Source: Candidatus Latescibacterota bacterium (GTDB taxonomy: Bacteria > Latescibacterota > UBA2968). From it: a stretch of DNA of 64,000 nt. The stretch is taken from positions 154,176 to 218,175 of the forward strand of contig JAJEHL010000017.1 of assembly GCA_022823725.1 (NCBI GenBank), written 5' to 3'. Position 1 is the first letter of the stretch. Each line of letters opens with the position of its first letter. The notes beneath the pieces were generated by a model. It was not told the origin of the DNA and searched no databases. It saw only the letters and a list, made by a program, of their open reading frames with translations. Shown one piece after another: positions 15,780 through 23,563 of the stretch. A program made the position numbers and the translations under genes.

Positions 15780-17195
15780 ATGCCACTATTCGATCCCAAT
15801 CCCCTCGTCCTTGAAGCTCAGGCGCGCGTGTGTACAGGTCCCACGCAATCTCGTCCTCTGGGCAACAAATTCGGCGATCCACAGCCGCAGCCCGTACTGG
15901 ATGCCATCCTCAATACCCTGAAAAACAAAGCGCATCATCCGGTCTCCGATATCCAGATGGGATCCTTTTTTGCAGCCATGCGTCTGCGGCGCAATTACCC
16001 GCCCAAAACAGCCTGGAGTCAGGCGGAAATCAATACCTTTGAACAATATACCCCCCTTCTACAAACCCATCTCTCACCGGACCTGCAATACATCTTTGGC
16101 CTAAAAGATCACTGTCCCGCAGAATCACTCAACGAGCAGACCGTCATTACCGCGCTAAAAATCATTCTCGCCGGTGAGCACCTCACCTACAACCAGACGC
16201 GCCTTATGTGCGAAGCCATTCTCACCGAAAGCGTTCGCGGCAGCTTCAAAGGCGCCGCACTGATAGGCCAGCGCATGAACCTCGAATCTTATGACGAGGT
16301 GCGAGGATACCTCCACTCGACCTTTGCGCCCGAACGCGCCCACACAGTACAGGTGAATAACCTCACCCACTTTGGTCAACCCTACAATGGCTCAACCCGC
16401 TACTTCAAACCCACCATTTTTGTCGCGGCACTGCGCGCAGCCCTTGGTCGCCCCACCGTGCTTCACGGTGTAGATGCCATGCCGCCCAAATGGGGTATAA
16501 CCGACGAACAGATCCTCAACGCCCTCAATGCCCGCACCAATCTGTCGCTTTCAGAAGCAGCAGAACGACTCGAAAATCCCGAGATTGGCTTTGCTTACAT
16601 CAGCCAACGCGAATATGCGCCATTGGCTTACGCAGCCCGCGACCTTCGCGCCCACATTGGCAAACGCCCCCCGTGGTCTGCCACAGAAAAAGCGCAGCAA
16701 ATCTTTACCTGTGCTGGCAGCAATCACATCGTCATCGGTTATTACCATTCGGGATACGAAATCCCCCTTCTGAAAATCGCACGCGAGACCGGGTTTACAT
16801 CTGCAGTAGCGATCAAAGGAGAAGAAGGCACCAGCCACTTTTCTCTGCGCCTGGGAAAACCCACCGATAAAACGCGGAACGCCATCAATTTTTCACAGGG
16901 CTTTCGCGCCGATCAAACTTATGCTTGTGACATCAATCCCGCCACTTATGGTTTCCACTACACGCAAAATCCACGCCCCAAAGCCGTCGATGCACAGACC
17001 TTTGCCGAACTCGGCCTTGCAGCTCTTTCGGGGGAAAAAGGCCCTGTTTACGACCGCATTGTACTCAATGCAGCCCTCACAGATTACCTGCTCGGTTTCA
17101 CCACTGATCCCCACGATGCAATTCGACAGACACGAGAAGCAATAGACAATGGCCGTGCCCTCCAACACCTTCGAGCGTATCTATCTCATACGTGA
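15780..17195 (+). CDS. TrpD-like phosphoribosyltransferase-family protein
   Basis: This 471-residue protein is related to anthranilate phosphoribosyltransferase and the TrpD2/YbiB group. Residues 130-178 (A-G-E-H-L-T then G-A-A-L-I-G-Q-R-M and D-E-V-R-G-Y-L) match the N-terminal helical domain. Residues 215-240 have A-L-R-A-A-L-G-R-P-T-V-L-H-G, the position of the PRPP-proximal K-H-G loop, although the usual asparagine and serines are replaced by V-D-A-M-P-P-K-W-G. The later G-Y-Y-H-S-G-Y-E-I-P fits the family's substrate region. Residues 38-72 (D-I-Q-M-G-S-F-F-A-A-M-R-L-R) look like a second, partial helical-domain copy. No other trp gene is near, so tryptophan synthesis is doubtful; YbiB-type members bind nucleic acid instead. 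A sulfatase gene follows by 18 bases. Confidence 0.7.
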   Translation: MPLFDPNPLVLEAQARVCTGPTQSRPLGNKFGDPQPQPVLDAILNTLKNKAHHPVSDIQMGSFFAAMRLRRNYPPKTAWSQAEINTFEQYTPLLQTHLSPDLQYIFGLKDHCPAESLNEQTVITALKIILAGEHLTYNQTRLMCEAILTESVRGSFKGAALIGQRMNLESYDEVRGYLHSTFAPERAHTVQVNNLTHFGQPYNGSTRYFKPTIFVAALRAALGRPTVLHGVDAMPPKWGITDEQILNALNARTNLSLSEAAERLENPEIGFAYISQREYAPLAYAARDLRAHIGKRPPWSATEKAQQIFTCAGSNHIVIGYYHSGYEIPLLKIARETGFTSAVAIKGEEGTSHFSLRLGKPTDKTRNAINFSQGFRADQTYACDINPATYGFHYTQNPRPKAVDAQTFAELGLAALSGEKGPVYDRIVLNAALTDYLLGFTTDPHDAIRQTREAIDNGRALQHLRAYLSHT

Positions 17196-17213
17196 CAATC
17201 ACAGGAGAATTCA

Positions 17214-18497
17214 ATGTCCCATCCAAACATCCTCTACATCCACTCTCACGACACAGGTCGCTACATTCAGCCCTTTGGGCATGCCATGCCCACCCCCAAT
17301 TTTCAGCGCCTCGCCGAACAGGGTGTTCTCTTTCGCCAGGCATTTTGCGCCAACCCGACCTGCTCGCCAAGCCGAGCCGCACTCCTGACCGGACAATCGC
17401 CCCACAGTTGTGGCATGCTGGGGCTTGCCCACCGCGGTTTTCGGCTCAAGGATTACAGCCATCACCTCGTTCACACACTTAAAAAAGCGGGTTACACAAC
17501 CGCTCTCTCGGGTTTTCAGCACGTTGGTCGCGCCCCTGCAGCCGATCCCTCGGAAATCGGTTATGACGAAATATTCGACACAGCCAAAAATCAACAGACA
17601 ACCTCTGACGCGGCCATTGAATTTCTCAATAGATCTCACGATAAACCCTTCTTTCTCGACGTCGGCTATACCGTCACCCATCGCAGCTTTCCCGAACCGG
17701 GGCCCGGAGACGACCCGCGCTATTGCATACCCCCTGCGCCCTTGCCCGACACCCCTGAAACCCGATACGACACCGCCGCATACAAAACCTGCGTTCGCAT
17801 TCTCGATACCGAAGTCGGGCGCGTCCTAAACGCCATAGATCATGCCGGACTTGCCGAAAACACCATCGTCATCAGCACCACCGATCACGGCATCGCATTC
17901 CCCATGATGAAATGCAACCTCACCGATCACGGCATCGGCGTCATGCTCATCATGCGCGGACCGGGTTTCTCCGGCGGCAAAGTCATCGATGGCATGGTCT
18001 CTCAAATCGACCTCTTCCCCACCTTGTGCGATGTGATCGGCATAGACCACCCAGACTGGCTGCAAGGCAAATCCGTGCTACCACTCGTCCGCGAAGAAAC
18101 AGATGAAATCCACGATGAAATTTTCGCAGAAATCAACTACCACAGCTATTACGACCCACAACGCACCATTCGCACAAAAAAATGGAAATACATCCGCCAC
18201 TGGTATCCCACACTGCGTCCCGGAGACATCAACTGCGACGGCAGCCCCAGCAAATCCTACTTTCTCGCCCAGGGCTGGCGACAGAAAAACCAACCCCCTG
18301 AACAACTCTACGATCTCATTTTTGACCCCCATGAAACCAACAACCTCGCCTCTGACCCCAAATATCAGGATGCGTTAGAAGACCTGCGCCATCGCCTCCA
18401 AACCTGGATGGAAACAACCGACGATCCACTACTCGCAGGCTCAGTTTCTGCCCCAGAAGGCGCGCGCATCAACGACCCCGCGGACCTTCAGACTTAA
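17214..18497 (+). CDS. Sulfatase, sulfamidase-like branch
   Basis: This 427-residue enzyme hydrolyses a sulfate ester or sulfamate. The formylglycine cysteine is Cys50 in C-S-P-S-R-A-A-L-L-T-G, the exact activation motif. The N-terminal metal ligand block is H-S-H-D-T-G-R, with His where most sulfatases have a first Asp, a form seen in sulfamidase/heparan-N-sulfatase-like members. S-T-T-D-H-G later supplies the second metal pair. No signal peptide is visible, so it may act in the cytoplasm on imported sugars. The ATG at 17214 has AGGAG eight bases before it. It is followed by a strong bidirectional terminator. No formylglycine-generating enzyme gene is in the window. Confidence 0.88.
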   Translation: MSHPNILYIHSHDTGRYIQPFGHAMPTPNFQRLAEQGVLFRQAFCANPTCSPSRAALLTGQSPHSCGMLGLAHRGFRLKDYSHHLVHTLKKAGYTTALSGFQHVGRAPAADPSEIGYDEIFDTAKNQQTTSDAAIEFLNRSHDKPFFLDVGYTVTHRSFPEPGPGDDPRYCIPPAPLPDTPETRYDTAAYKTCVRILDTEVGRVLNAIDHAGLAENTIVISTTDHGIAFPMMKCNLTDHGIGVMLIMRGPGFSGGKVIDGMVSQIDLFPTLCDVIGIDHPDWLQGKSVLPLVREETDEIHDEIFAEINYHSYYDPQRTIRTKKWKYIRHWYPTLRPGDINCDGSPSKSYFLAQGWRQKNQPPEQLYDLIFDPHETNNLASDPKYQDALEDLRHRLQTWMETTDDPLLAGSVSAPEGARINDPADLQT

Positions 18498-18502
18498 AGT
18501 GT

Positions 18503-18543
18503 ACATAGAAAAGCCGCCCTTCAGCAAGGCGGCTTTTCTATGT
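18503..18543. terminator. Strong bidirectional Rho-independent terminator
   Basis: Perfect 16-base arms (ACATAGAAAAGCCGCC at 18503-18518 and its complement at 18528-18543) surround a 9-base loop. The stem is GC-rich in its upper part and has A/T runs at its base, so it can stop transcripts from both the sulfatase (rightward) and, on the other strand, whatever reads through GPP34 (leftward). Confidence 0.9.
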
Positions 18544-18560
18544 ATATAAACCCTATCTTC

Positions 18561-19211
18561 TCACGGCATCATCTGCACGGCGAGGGCGAGTGACAGCTCG
18601 ATGTCTGTAATCGCCTGCGACACGGCCTGACCGATCAAATCCAGCTTTCGCACCTGGTCGATGCGGTCTGAAACACGCGCCAGTTCGCGTGCGGACAGAA
18701 TTTCCTTAAATATATCGCACGCATGCGCCAGACCAATAATCACGACATCGCGCGGACCTGGAATCTGGTCGCTAAACAACACCTCCATAATCCTGAGCTT
18801 GACCTCGCGCTCGGCCGTGTTGTCAATAACGGGATAGCGCCGCCCCTGGATTACCCATAAGAATCGGTCCTCTTCGCGATTGAGAATGCCCCGTTCTACG
18901 AGCCGATTGAGAGCCTCTTCTCGGATCGTATCTGCGCGAAGCGCGGTGCGTTCCACCCAAAAGCGCGCATCCCTGGTCTCATCCATCTGGGCAATATCCG
19001 CCAGCGTGGGATCGAGCAAGCTATCCTGAACTCGGGTCGAATCGACGAGGATCAGTTTTTCGAGGTCTGTATCAATCCGATTTTCCAGCGCCAAATCCAT
19101 CAACACACCGCCAGCGAGCGCGTATCGCATCAACCTGTCTGGCACGCGCGCAAACCGCCCATTCTCATCGTCGAGTATCAGAAGCATAAGTTCTTCGGCA
19201 AATCTAAGCAT
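18561..19211 (-). CDS. GPP34 (Golgi phosphoprotein 3)-family protein
   Basis: This 216-residue protein is entirely a GPP34 domain. It opens M-L-R-F-A-E-E-L-M-L-L-I-L-D-D-E-N-G-R-F, then Y-A-L-A-G-G-V-L-M-D-L-A-L, and closes with a helical region around I-T-D-I-E-L-S-L-A-L. In eukaryotes GOLPH3/Vps74 binds phosphatidylinositol-4-phosphate and sorts glycosyltransferases; in bacteria the family is common in actinomycetes but its role is unclear. Start ATG 19211 overlaps the ThuA stop codon as TAATG; the frame continues seven codons upstream inside the ThuA gene. Coupling to ThuA is close enough to suggest a shared function. Confidence 0.82.
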   Translation of the reverse strand: MLRFAEELMLLILDDENGRFARVPDRLMRYALAGGVLMDLALENRIDTDLEKLILVDSTRVQDSLLDPTLADIAQMDETRDARFWVERTALRADTIREEALNRLVERGILNREEDRFLWVIQGRRYPVIDNTAEREVKLRIMEVLFSDQIPGPRDVVIIGLAHACDIFKEILSARELARVSDRIDQVRKLDLIGQAVSQAITDIELSLALAVQMMP

Positions 19212-19858
19212 TACGAGTTTCCTCCAGTCCATTTTACGCCCTGCGTAACCAGTTGCTGCATCCCCGACCGCTCAAATGTACCTGGCCCGTGTCCCAGAGT
19301 CGTGTAAAATACCCGTCCTTCGCCATAATCTTTCACCCAGGCCATGGGATGCTGCTTATCGCTCCAATCCGCAGTTGCCAAAATGTGAACAGCGGGATCC
19401 CATGCCGACATATAAATCTCGTCTTCCACTTCAAAATCATCAACCCCCTGCGTAATGGGGTGCGTGTCATCCGCAATATTCACGGTGAACGTCAATCCCG
19501 GCGGATGCCAGTTTGCGTGCCCGCCAATCAAATCCACAGCTCTCCCGCCAATCCACCAGGCCGTACCGTGAATACCCACCAGACCCTTGCCACCTGCTAC
19601 AAAATCGAATAGCCCCTCTTCTTGATCAGGCGTCAAATCCGGCAAGCGGTTCACCGTTCCATCCGCATCCCGCTCTGTGCGCGTGAAACCCGTACCGTGT
19701 ACCAGCACATCAAAATCGTTCAAGGCATCTGAAGTCAGCACATCCTTATCGTCTTCAAGCGCAACAGACAAACCGTCCTGAGCACCCAAAAACCCATTGA
19801 TAACCTCGGCACTTGCATCAAACCGATGGTTTGGACCCGACAAAATCAACACATTCAT
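19211..19858 (-). CDS. ThuA-domain (trehalose-utilisation type) protein
   Basis: This 215-residue protein has a class I glutamine-amidotransferase-like fold. The N-terminus M-N-V-L-I-L-S-G-P-N-H-R-F-D, the G-L-V-G-I-H-G-T-A-W segment and the late G-R-V-F-Y-T-T-L-G-H-G block are the ThuA pattern. The nucleophilic cysteine of true amidotransferases is absent (the G-I-H-G turn takes its place). ThuA homologues are linked to sugar oxidation or uptake in rhizobia, with no settled reaction. The start at 19858 has a perfect AAAGGAGG; a TTG-rich extension of eight codons above it is unlikely. It is co-transcribed with GPP34 (TAATG). Confidence 0.83.
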   Translation of the reverse strand: MNVLILSGPNHRFDASAEVINGFLGAQDGLSVALEDDKDVLTSDALNDFDVLVHGTGFTRTERDADGTVNRLPDLTPDQEEGLFDFVAGGKGLVGIHGTAWWIGGRAVDLIGGHANWHPPGLTFTVNIADDTHPITQGVDDFEVEDEIYMSAWDPAVHILATADWSDKQHPMAWVKDYGEGRVFYTTLGHGPGTFERSGMQQLVTQGVKWTGGNS

Positions 19859-19941
19859 TTTTCCTCCTTTGTAATTATCCATACTTCAAAGCGCAGGCGT
19901 ATATAATACACACCCGCAACATGGTCAAGTGCTTTTCAAAA

Positions 19942-20193
19942 TCAGCGATAAACATCTCGGCGGTGTTTCACCCTGTAGATAGTGACAACTCGCGTGTGAT
20001 CATCTATGTCATAGAGAATCCGATAAACCCCCACACGCAAACTGTAATCTGTTCTTGCCCGAAGTCTTTTTGCATCTGCTGGACGAGGATTTTCGGAAAG
20101 ACGATTAATATGATTACTCACCAACCGGGCATATTGCGATGGAAGCCTTGAGATGTCTCTCATCGCACGCCGAAGGACTTGAACGCTATACAT
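19942..20193 (-). CDS. RelE/ParE-family toxin
   Basis: This 83-residue basic protein has the RelE order: V-Q-V-L-R-R-A-M-R-D-I near the start, R-L-P-S-Q helix, then L-R-A-R-T-D-Y-S-L-R-V-G-V-Y-R-I-L-Y-D-I-D and the closing V-x-T-I-Y-R-V-K-H-R-R-D-V-Y. The last strand carries the R-x-K-H-R-x-D-V-Y typical of mRNA-cleaving RelE toxins. Its start overlaps the antitoxin stop by eight bases. It would cut ribosome-bound mRNA when the antitoxin is degraded. Confidence 0.87.
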   Translation of the reverse strand: MYSVQVLRRAMRDISRLPSQYARLVSNHINRLSENPRPADAKRLRARTDYSLRVGVYRILYDIDDHTRVVTIYRVKHRRDVYR

Positions 20194-20407
20194 CTATACC
20201 TTCTGTTCGCAGTTCTGCCTTAGCCTGTTCCCATGGAATCACTTCTTCACCTGCATCGCGAAGCTGGCGAATCTCTTCTATATCTTCCAAGTCTTCCAGT
20301 AAGGTCAGTAGTGCCTCCCAAGCCGTGTAGTCAAGCAGCACCGATTTTTTTTCGCCACCAGCGTCCACGACAAATTGGGCTTTTTCGAGTATATCTGTCA
20401 CATTCAT
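20186..20407 (-). CDS. Phd/YefM-like antitoxin
   Basis: This 73-residue acidic protein begins with a short N-terminal strand-helix (V-T-D-I-L-E-K-A), followed by a V-L-L-D-Y-T-A-W-E-A-L-L-T-L-L-E-D-L-E-D helix and an acidic tail ending W-E-Q-A-K-A-E-L. The V-L-x-D-Y-x-x-W-E-x-L pattern fits antitoxins paired with RelE. It is translated just before, and overlaps, the toxin gene, so it should neutralise it and repress the operon. Confidence 0.82.
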   Translation of the reverse strand: MNVTDILEKAQFVVDAGGEKKSVLLDYTAWEALLTLLEDLEDIEEIRQLRDAGEEVIPWEQAKAELRTEGIDV

Positions 20408-20532
20408 AATTGTTTCCTTTGTGTCAGAAAGAGTCGCAGTTCCAAATTGCTATTTCGCGCTCGCTGCATCAGAGCTATGCCCCTTAGTCAACGAGTGCTT
20501 CCAATTGTGTTCAGGTGAAATTTCAATAGCAG

Positions 20533-20859
20533 TTAATCCGACCATACCTGAGCGGTCTTCTTGGCCCATTCCTTGGCTTCGGCTATATCCTGTTTAGTCA
20601 CAACAGGAAGTTTGCGGAAGATGATCTGGGAGACACGCTGTTTAGTTCCACTCGTGGAACGCTCGTAGCCGATGATCCACTGAAATATACTGCCGAGGCG
20701 CAGGTGCTGGAGATCGTCTTTTGAAATCTCGGAGAAAGGAATGACGGCTTCTTCCTCTTCATGCGAAGACCCGGCAGTCAGGTCTAAAAGCCGCGCAGTG
20801 AAGTCGTCCTCTCCTATCTCTATGACATATCCTTCCCATTCCTGAAGAACTTGAAACAT
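20533..20859 (-). CDS. Small protein of unknown function
   Basis: This 108-residue soluble protein is not one I can name. Predicted strands dominate (W-E-G-Y-V-I-E-I, F-T-A-R-L-L-D-L-T), followed by E-I-S-K-D-D-L-Q-H-L-R-L-G-S-I-F-Q-W-I-I-G-Y and then I-I-F-R-K-L-P with a terminal helix rich in K/E/W. Similar small proteins with an L-x-x-G-S-x-F-x-W-x-I-G-Y core turn up beside toxin-antitoxin and defence genes, as far as I recall. It lies between the RelE pair and a Fic gene, all leftward, inside what looks like an accessory island. Confidence 0.6.
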   Translation of the reverse strand: MFQVLQEWEGYVIEIGEDDFTARLLDLTAGSSHEEEEAVIPFSEISKDDLQHLRLGSIFQWIIGYERSTSGTKQRVSQIIFRKLPVVTKQDIAEAKEWAKKTAQVWSD

Positions 20860-20871
20860 TACAGTATGTTC

Positions 20872-20896
20872 CTCTTAAGTATAACCTCTTTAAGAG
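20872..20896. promoter_or_regulatory. Inverted repeat upstream of the 108-residue gene
   Basis: CTCTTAA at 20872-20878 and TTAAGAG at 20890-20896 form 7-base arms with an 11-base loop, 12 bases before the ATG of the leftward gene. It could be an operator or a weak hairpin covering the translation start region. AT-rich composition makes chance occurrence possible. Confidence 0.35.
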
Positions 20897-20977
20897 CACA
20901 TCCATTTATTCAGTTAATTATCGTGACACTCTACTGGTGAGCTTCATGCACTTTTAGTCTCGTTATCACCCGGCTTC

Positions 20978-22324
20978 TCAGTTGTCAGATTGTTCCGATA
21001 GCTTGTTCATCATAAACCGTATCATTTCGTTAAATATCTTCTTGAGTTCCTTCAAATCTTGCCCCGTATATTCTTTTTTATATTCATCAGTATAATCTTT
21101 ATCATCATTATCAAAACCAGAAAACTGAGAGTCGAATTTCCAGATACAACCACTTGAGTCTGCTTCATTTTTAATTGTAAAATCAAAATTGGCCCTCCGT
21201 GTGCCTTGAAAATCGTGTAACCCAAATATGATATTGGTAGAAATAGAAAGCGCGAGTTCCGGCCATGCTTCATTCTGATCTTCGAAAGAAAAAAAAGCCA
21301 TTTTATTGTTAGTCCTTCTCACTGTGGAACGAGCAGCATCATCTGTACGAAAACTCCATAAGAACATGTAGGAGAACTGCTCTATCTTTTCCTTAGTATA
21401 GAAAAAAAATGGATACAGCACCTTATCCGCATATTCCCTTGCCCTAATTGCGTTGCCTGTGCTCTTTTCCAAAGAACGCTTGAAGATCGCGATCTCTTTG
21501 TCTATATCCTTCACATCTTCAATATCCTCTCCTCGGGCGGCTTTTAGATGGAGATTCAAAGCATATTTGCAACAGGCTGCAATATAGGTGATAAACTCGG
21601 TCAAATCTTCGGTCTTATCCGCCTGCTCCAGCATCCCGATGTATTGATCTCTCTCCTCAATCGGGACTACAGCCACCGTATATCCGTGCTTGATCAAAAT
21701 CATATTCATCAAAAGCCGCGCCATGCGACCATTACCATCGTCAAAAGGATGGATACGGATAAATCGATAGTGAAACGTAGCGGCTATAATAATCGGATGC
21801 TCGTCCTCATCTTCTTGTCTTCTATACCAATCAATGAGATCGCCCATCGCAGATTTCACCTGATCTGGCGGCGTAAAATAATAAATCTCTCCTGTAGAAG
21901 TCCGCACATTATTTGGCTGTGTCTTATACTCTCCGATAGCAATGCGCCGTTTCACCGGCTGTCCATCGGGCGTTATCGCGTCGTTTTCATAAGGCTCCTT
22001 CAGCAACACTTTATGGAGATTTCGGATAAAGACCTCATTGAGTAATTCATCTCTTTTTACTGCATCCTCCATCGCCTTTACCGCCTCATCGTGTCCCTCA
22101 ATGTCCAGATGATCGCGCATCGGTTTCCCGCGAGCAGTAAGCCCATGAAGAATCAGACTTCTCGTTTCTCCGAGCGTCAGACTATTGCCTTCTACAGCAT
22201 TGGAGTGATAATTCGACTCAATTCGGAGCTTTTGTTCTATCTGGCCCACGATCTCAGAAGGCAATGGGCGCAGTGCGTCCAACTCTTCTTTAAGCCGATC
22301 AGTTTCTTCAATGACATTGCTCAT
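20978..22324 (-). CDS. Fic-domain protein (probable AMP-transferase)
   Basis: This is a 448-residue protein. The Fic motif is complete, H-P-F-D-D-G-N-G-R at 192-200, with catalytic His192. An N-terminal inhibitory helix is present: S41-N-A-V-E45-G46 fits (S/T)xxxE(G/N), so Glu45 should block ATP binding until relieved. A winged-helix-like middle and a long C-terminal region (about 260-448, rich in aromatic and acidic residues) follow; I do not recognise the latter. Fic enzymes transfer AMP or related groups to hydroxyl side chains. The gene is visibly richer in A and T than its neighbours, consistent with transfer into this island. Confidence 0.88.
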   Translation of the reverse strand: MSNVIEETDRLKEELDALRPLPSEIVGQIEQKLRIESNYHSNAVEGNSLTLGETRSLILHGLTARGKPMRDHLDIEGHDEAVKAMEDAVKRDELLNEVFIRNLHKVLLKEPYENDAITPDGQPVKRRIAIGEYKTQPNNVRTSTGEIYYFTPPDQVKSAMGDLIDWYRRQEDEDEHPIIIAATFHYRFIRIHPFDDGNGRMARLLMNMILIKHGYTVAVVPIEERDQYIGMLEQADKTEDLTEFITYIAACCKYALNLHLKAARGEDIEDVKDIDKEIAIFKRSLEKSTGNAIRAREYADKVLYPFFFYTKEKIEQFSYMFLWSFRTDDAARSTVRRTNNKMAFFSFEDQNEAWPELALSISTNIIFGLHDFQGTRRANFDFTIKNEADSSGCIWKFDSQFSGFDNDDKDYTDEYKKEYTGQDLKELKKIFNEMIRFMMNKLSEQSDN

Positions 22325-22625
22325 GGTATATTCTCACACAAAGGCACTAAAATATAAAGAATAACGCGATGTGTAACTTCAAAATCGCCACAGAATAATG
22401 CCGACAAACAGAGATAAGAAAGTCAAAATCACTGGATTGCGGCTTACACCCTGCCGCAATGACGGCTCTAAAATCCTTGTTTTGCTGACTGCTGACCACT
22501 GATTGCTTGTTTTTTTCACCATTATTCTAAAGTCACACATGACGTAAAGAATAGTCCCACATAAAACTACAAAGTCCCAAATATCCCTTTTTCCCTTTGT
22601 GTCTTTGTGCCTTCGTGTGAGTTCC
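22325..22625. other. Repeat-rich 301-base gap
   Basis: No gene is seen. It holds a perfect hairpin ATTGCGGC / GCCGCAAT (22436-22443 and 22453-22460, 9-base loop) of the REP type, the word CTGACTGCTGACCACTGA (22484-22501) and the second copy of the dispersed 34-bp repeat at its right end. Confidence 0.5.
22436..22460. repeat. REP-like palindrome
   Basis: Perfect 8-base arms, ATTGCGGC and GCCGCAAT, with a 9-base loop. There is no T-run on either side. The sequence type (ATTGCGGC...GCCGCAAT) is that of small extragenic palindromes, placed between the divergent upstream side of the Fic gene and the end of the nitroreductase gene. Confidence 0.55.
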
Positions 22626-22627
22626 TT
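22594..22627 (+). repeat. Dispersed 34-bp pyrimidine-variable repeat, copy 2
   Basis: This is the second copy of the element at 3097-3130, same orientation, 29 of 34 identical with only C/T differences. Its last two bases fall in the stop codon of the leftward nitroreductase gene. Confidence 0.6.
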
Positions 22628-23378
22628 ACCGCCGCAACTTAAACCCCTGCGCCGTCAGAAACTCGTCCAATTCCTCACGCACATGAAATTGCCCAGTGCG
22701 CCCTCCTACCACTGTAGTCCAGCGTTGATCTCCTTCGTGCATCCCCTGTGACGCATAAAACGCCACCATCTTCTGGTCGTACTCCTTCATAATTGCGCAA
22801 TGCGTCTCATCGTCTAAATAACGCTCCCGATGCAACACCGCATCGAGCGGCAAACGCGGTTTCACCTCTGGCTCCTGCGCTGGATACCCAATACAAAAAC
22901 CCGACACAGCCGCAACATAAGGCGGCAAACCGAGCAATTCACCCACAGCCTTTGGATTATTTCGCATCGCCCCAATCATACAAATGCCCAACCCCATCGA
23001 CTCTGCCGCAACAGCCACATTCTGCATCATCAACGCGACATCCACCGTCGCAATCATCAACGCCTCGACATAATCCCCATCAAACCGCTCAACCCCATGC
23101 ATCTGATTCGCCATCCGATCCCGATGCAAATCCGCACAAAAAGCCAAAAAAGCCGCACTCTGATGAATCTGCACCTGATCAGCACACAACTCAGCCAGCT
23201 TCTTTTTGCGCTCCGAATCAGCCACATGAATCACCGTATAAGCCTGCAAATTACTCGACGTACTCGCCTGCTGCCCACACCGAATCAGGGTTTCCAACAC
23301 CCCATCGGGCAATGGTCGATCTTCAAACCTCCGAATACTCCTGTGCGACATCAGCAAATCAATCGTGGGATTCGACAT
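22626..23378 (-). CDS. NfsA-type nitroreductase / flavin reductase
   Basis: This 250-residue FMN-dependent oxidoreductase would reduce nitroaromatics, quinones or flavins using NADPH. The N-terminal H-R-S-I-R-R-F with the following L-I-R-C-G-Q-Q-A-S-T-S-S-N-L-Q-A-Y binds FMN, and the block G-L-G-I-C-M-I-G-A-M-R-N-N with G-F-C-I-G-Y-P is typical of the NfsA/FRP group. Length fits. It stands alone, leftward. The plus strand here is strongly C/A-rich, so the antisense frame is open for 195 codons; that is a composition effect. Confidence 0.88.
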   Translation of the reverse strand: MSNPTIDLLMSHRSIRRFEDRPLPDGVLETLIRCGQQASTSSNLQAYTVIHVADSERKKKLAELCADQVQIHQSAAFLAFCADLHRDRMANQMHGVERFDGDYVEALMIATVDVALMMQNVAVAAESMGLGICMIGAMRNNPKAVGELLGLPPYVAAVSGFCIGYPAQEPEVKPRLPLDAVLHRERYLDDETHCAIMKEYDQKMVAFYASQGMHEGDQRWTTVVGGRTGQFHVREELDEFLTAQGFKLRR

Positions 23379-23415
23379 AATAATCCTTTCTAAGGGAGGG
23401 CGGGCACAGAACTTG

Positions 23416-23438
23416 CTCCGTAATGCTTTTATACGGAG
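23416..23438. repeat. Small hairpin upstream of the BNR gene
   Basis: CTCCGTA (23416-23422) and TACGGAG (23432-23438) with a 9-base loop lie in the 185-base divergent gap between nitroreductase and BNR genes. Possible operator or palindromic repeat; nothing else was found in this gap beyond the AAAGGAG before the BNR start. Confidence 0.35.
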
Positions 23439-23563
23439 GCACCGCCTCTACATGGCACGTTATTTTTCAATGAAGCCATGAAACCAAACTTTGTCAAGAA
23501 ACTTGACGCGACTTTCCTTTTTCCTTTTTTTAGCATCGTCAAATTTCATACAAAGGAGAAAAC

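Noticed and set aside
18503..18543. Inverted repeat as a transposon end
   Set aside because: It sits between converging genes with A and T runs at the stem base, the form of a bidirectional terminator.
22793..23380. 195-codon plus-strand frame
   Set aside because: Antisense to the nitroreductase; open because the strand is A/C-rich and poor in stops.
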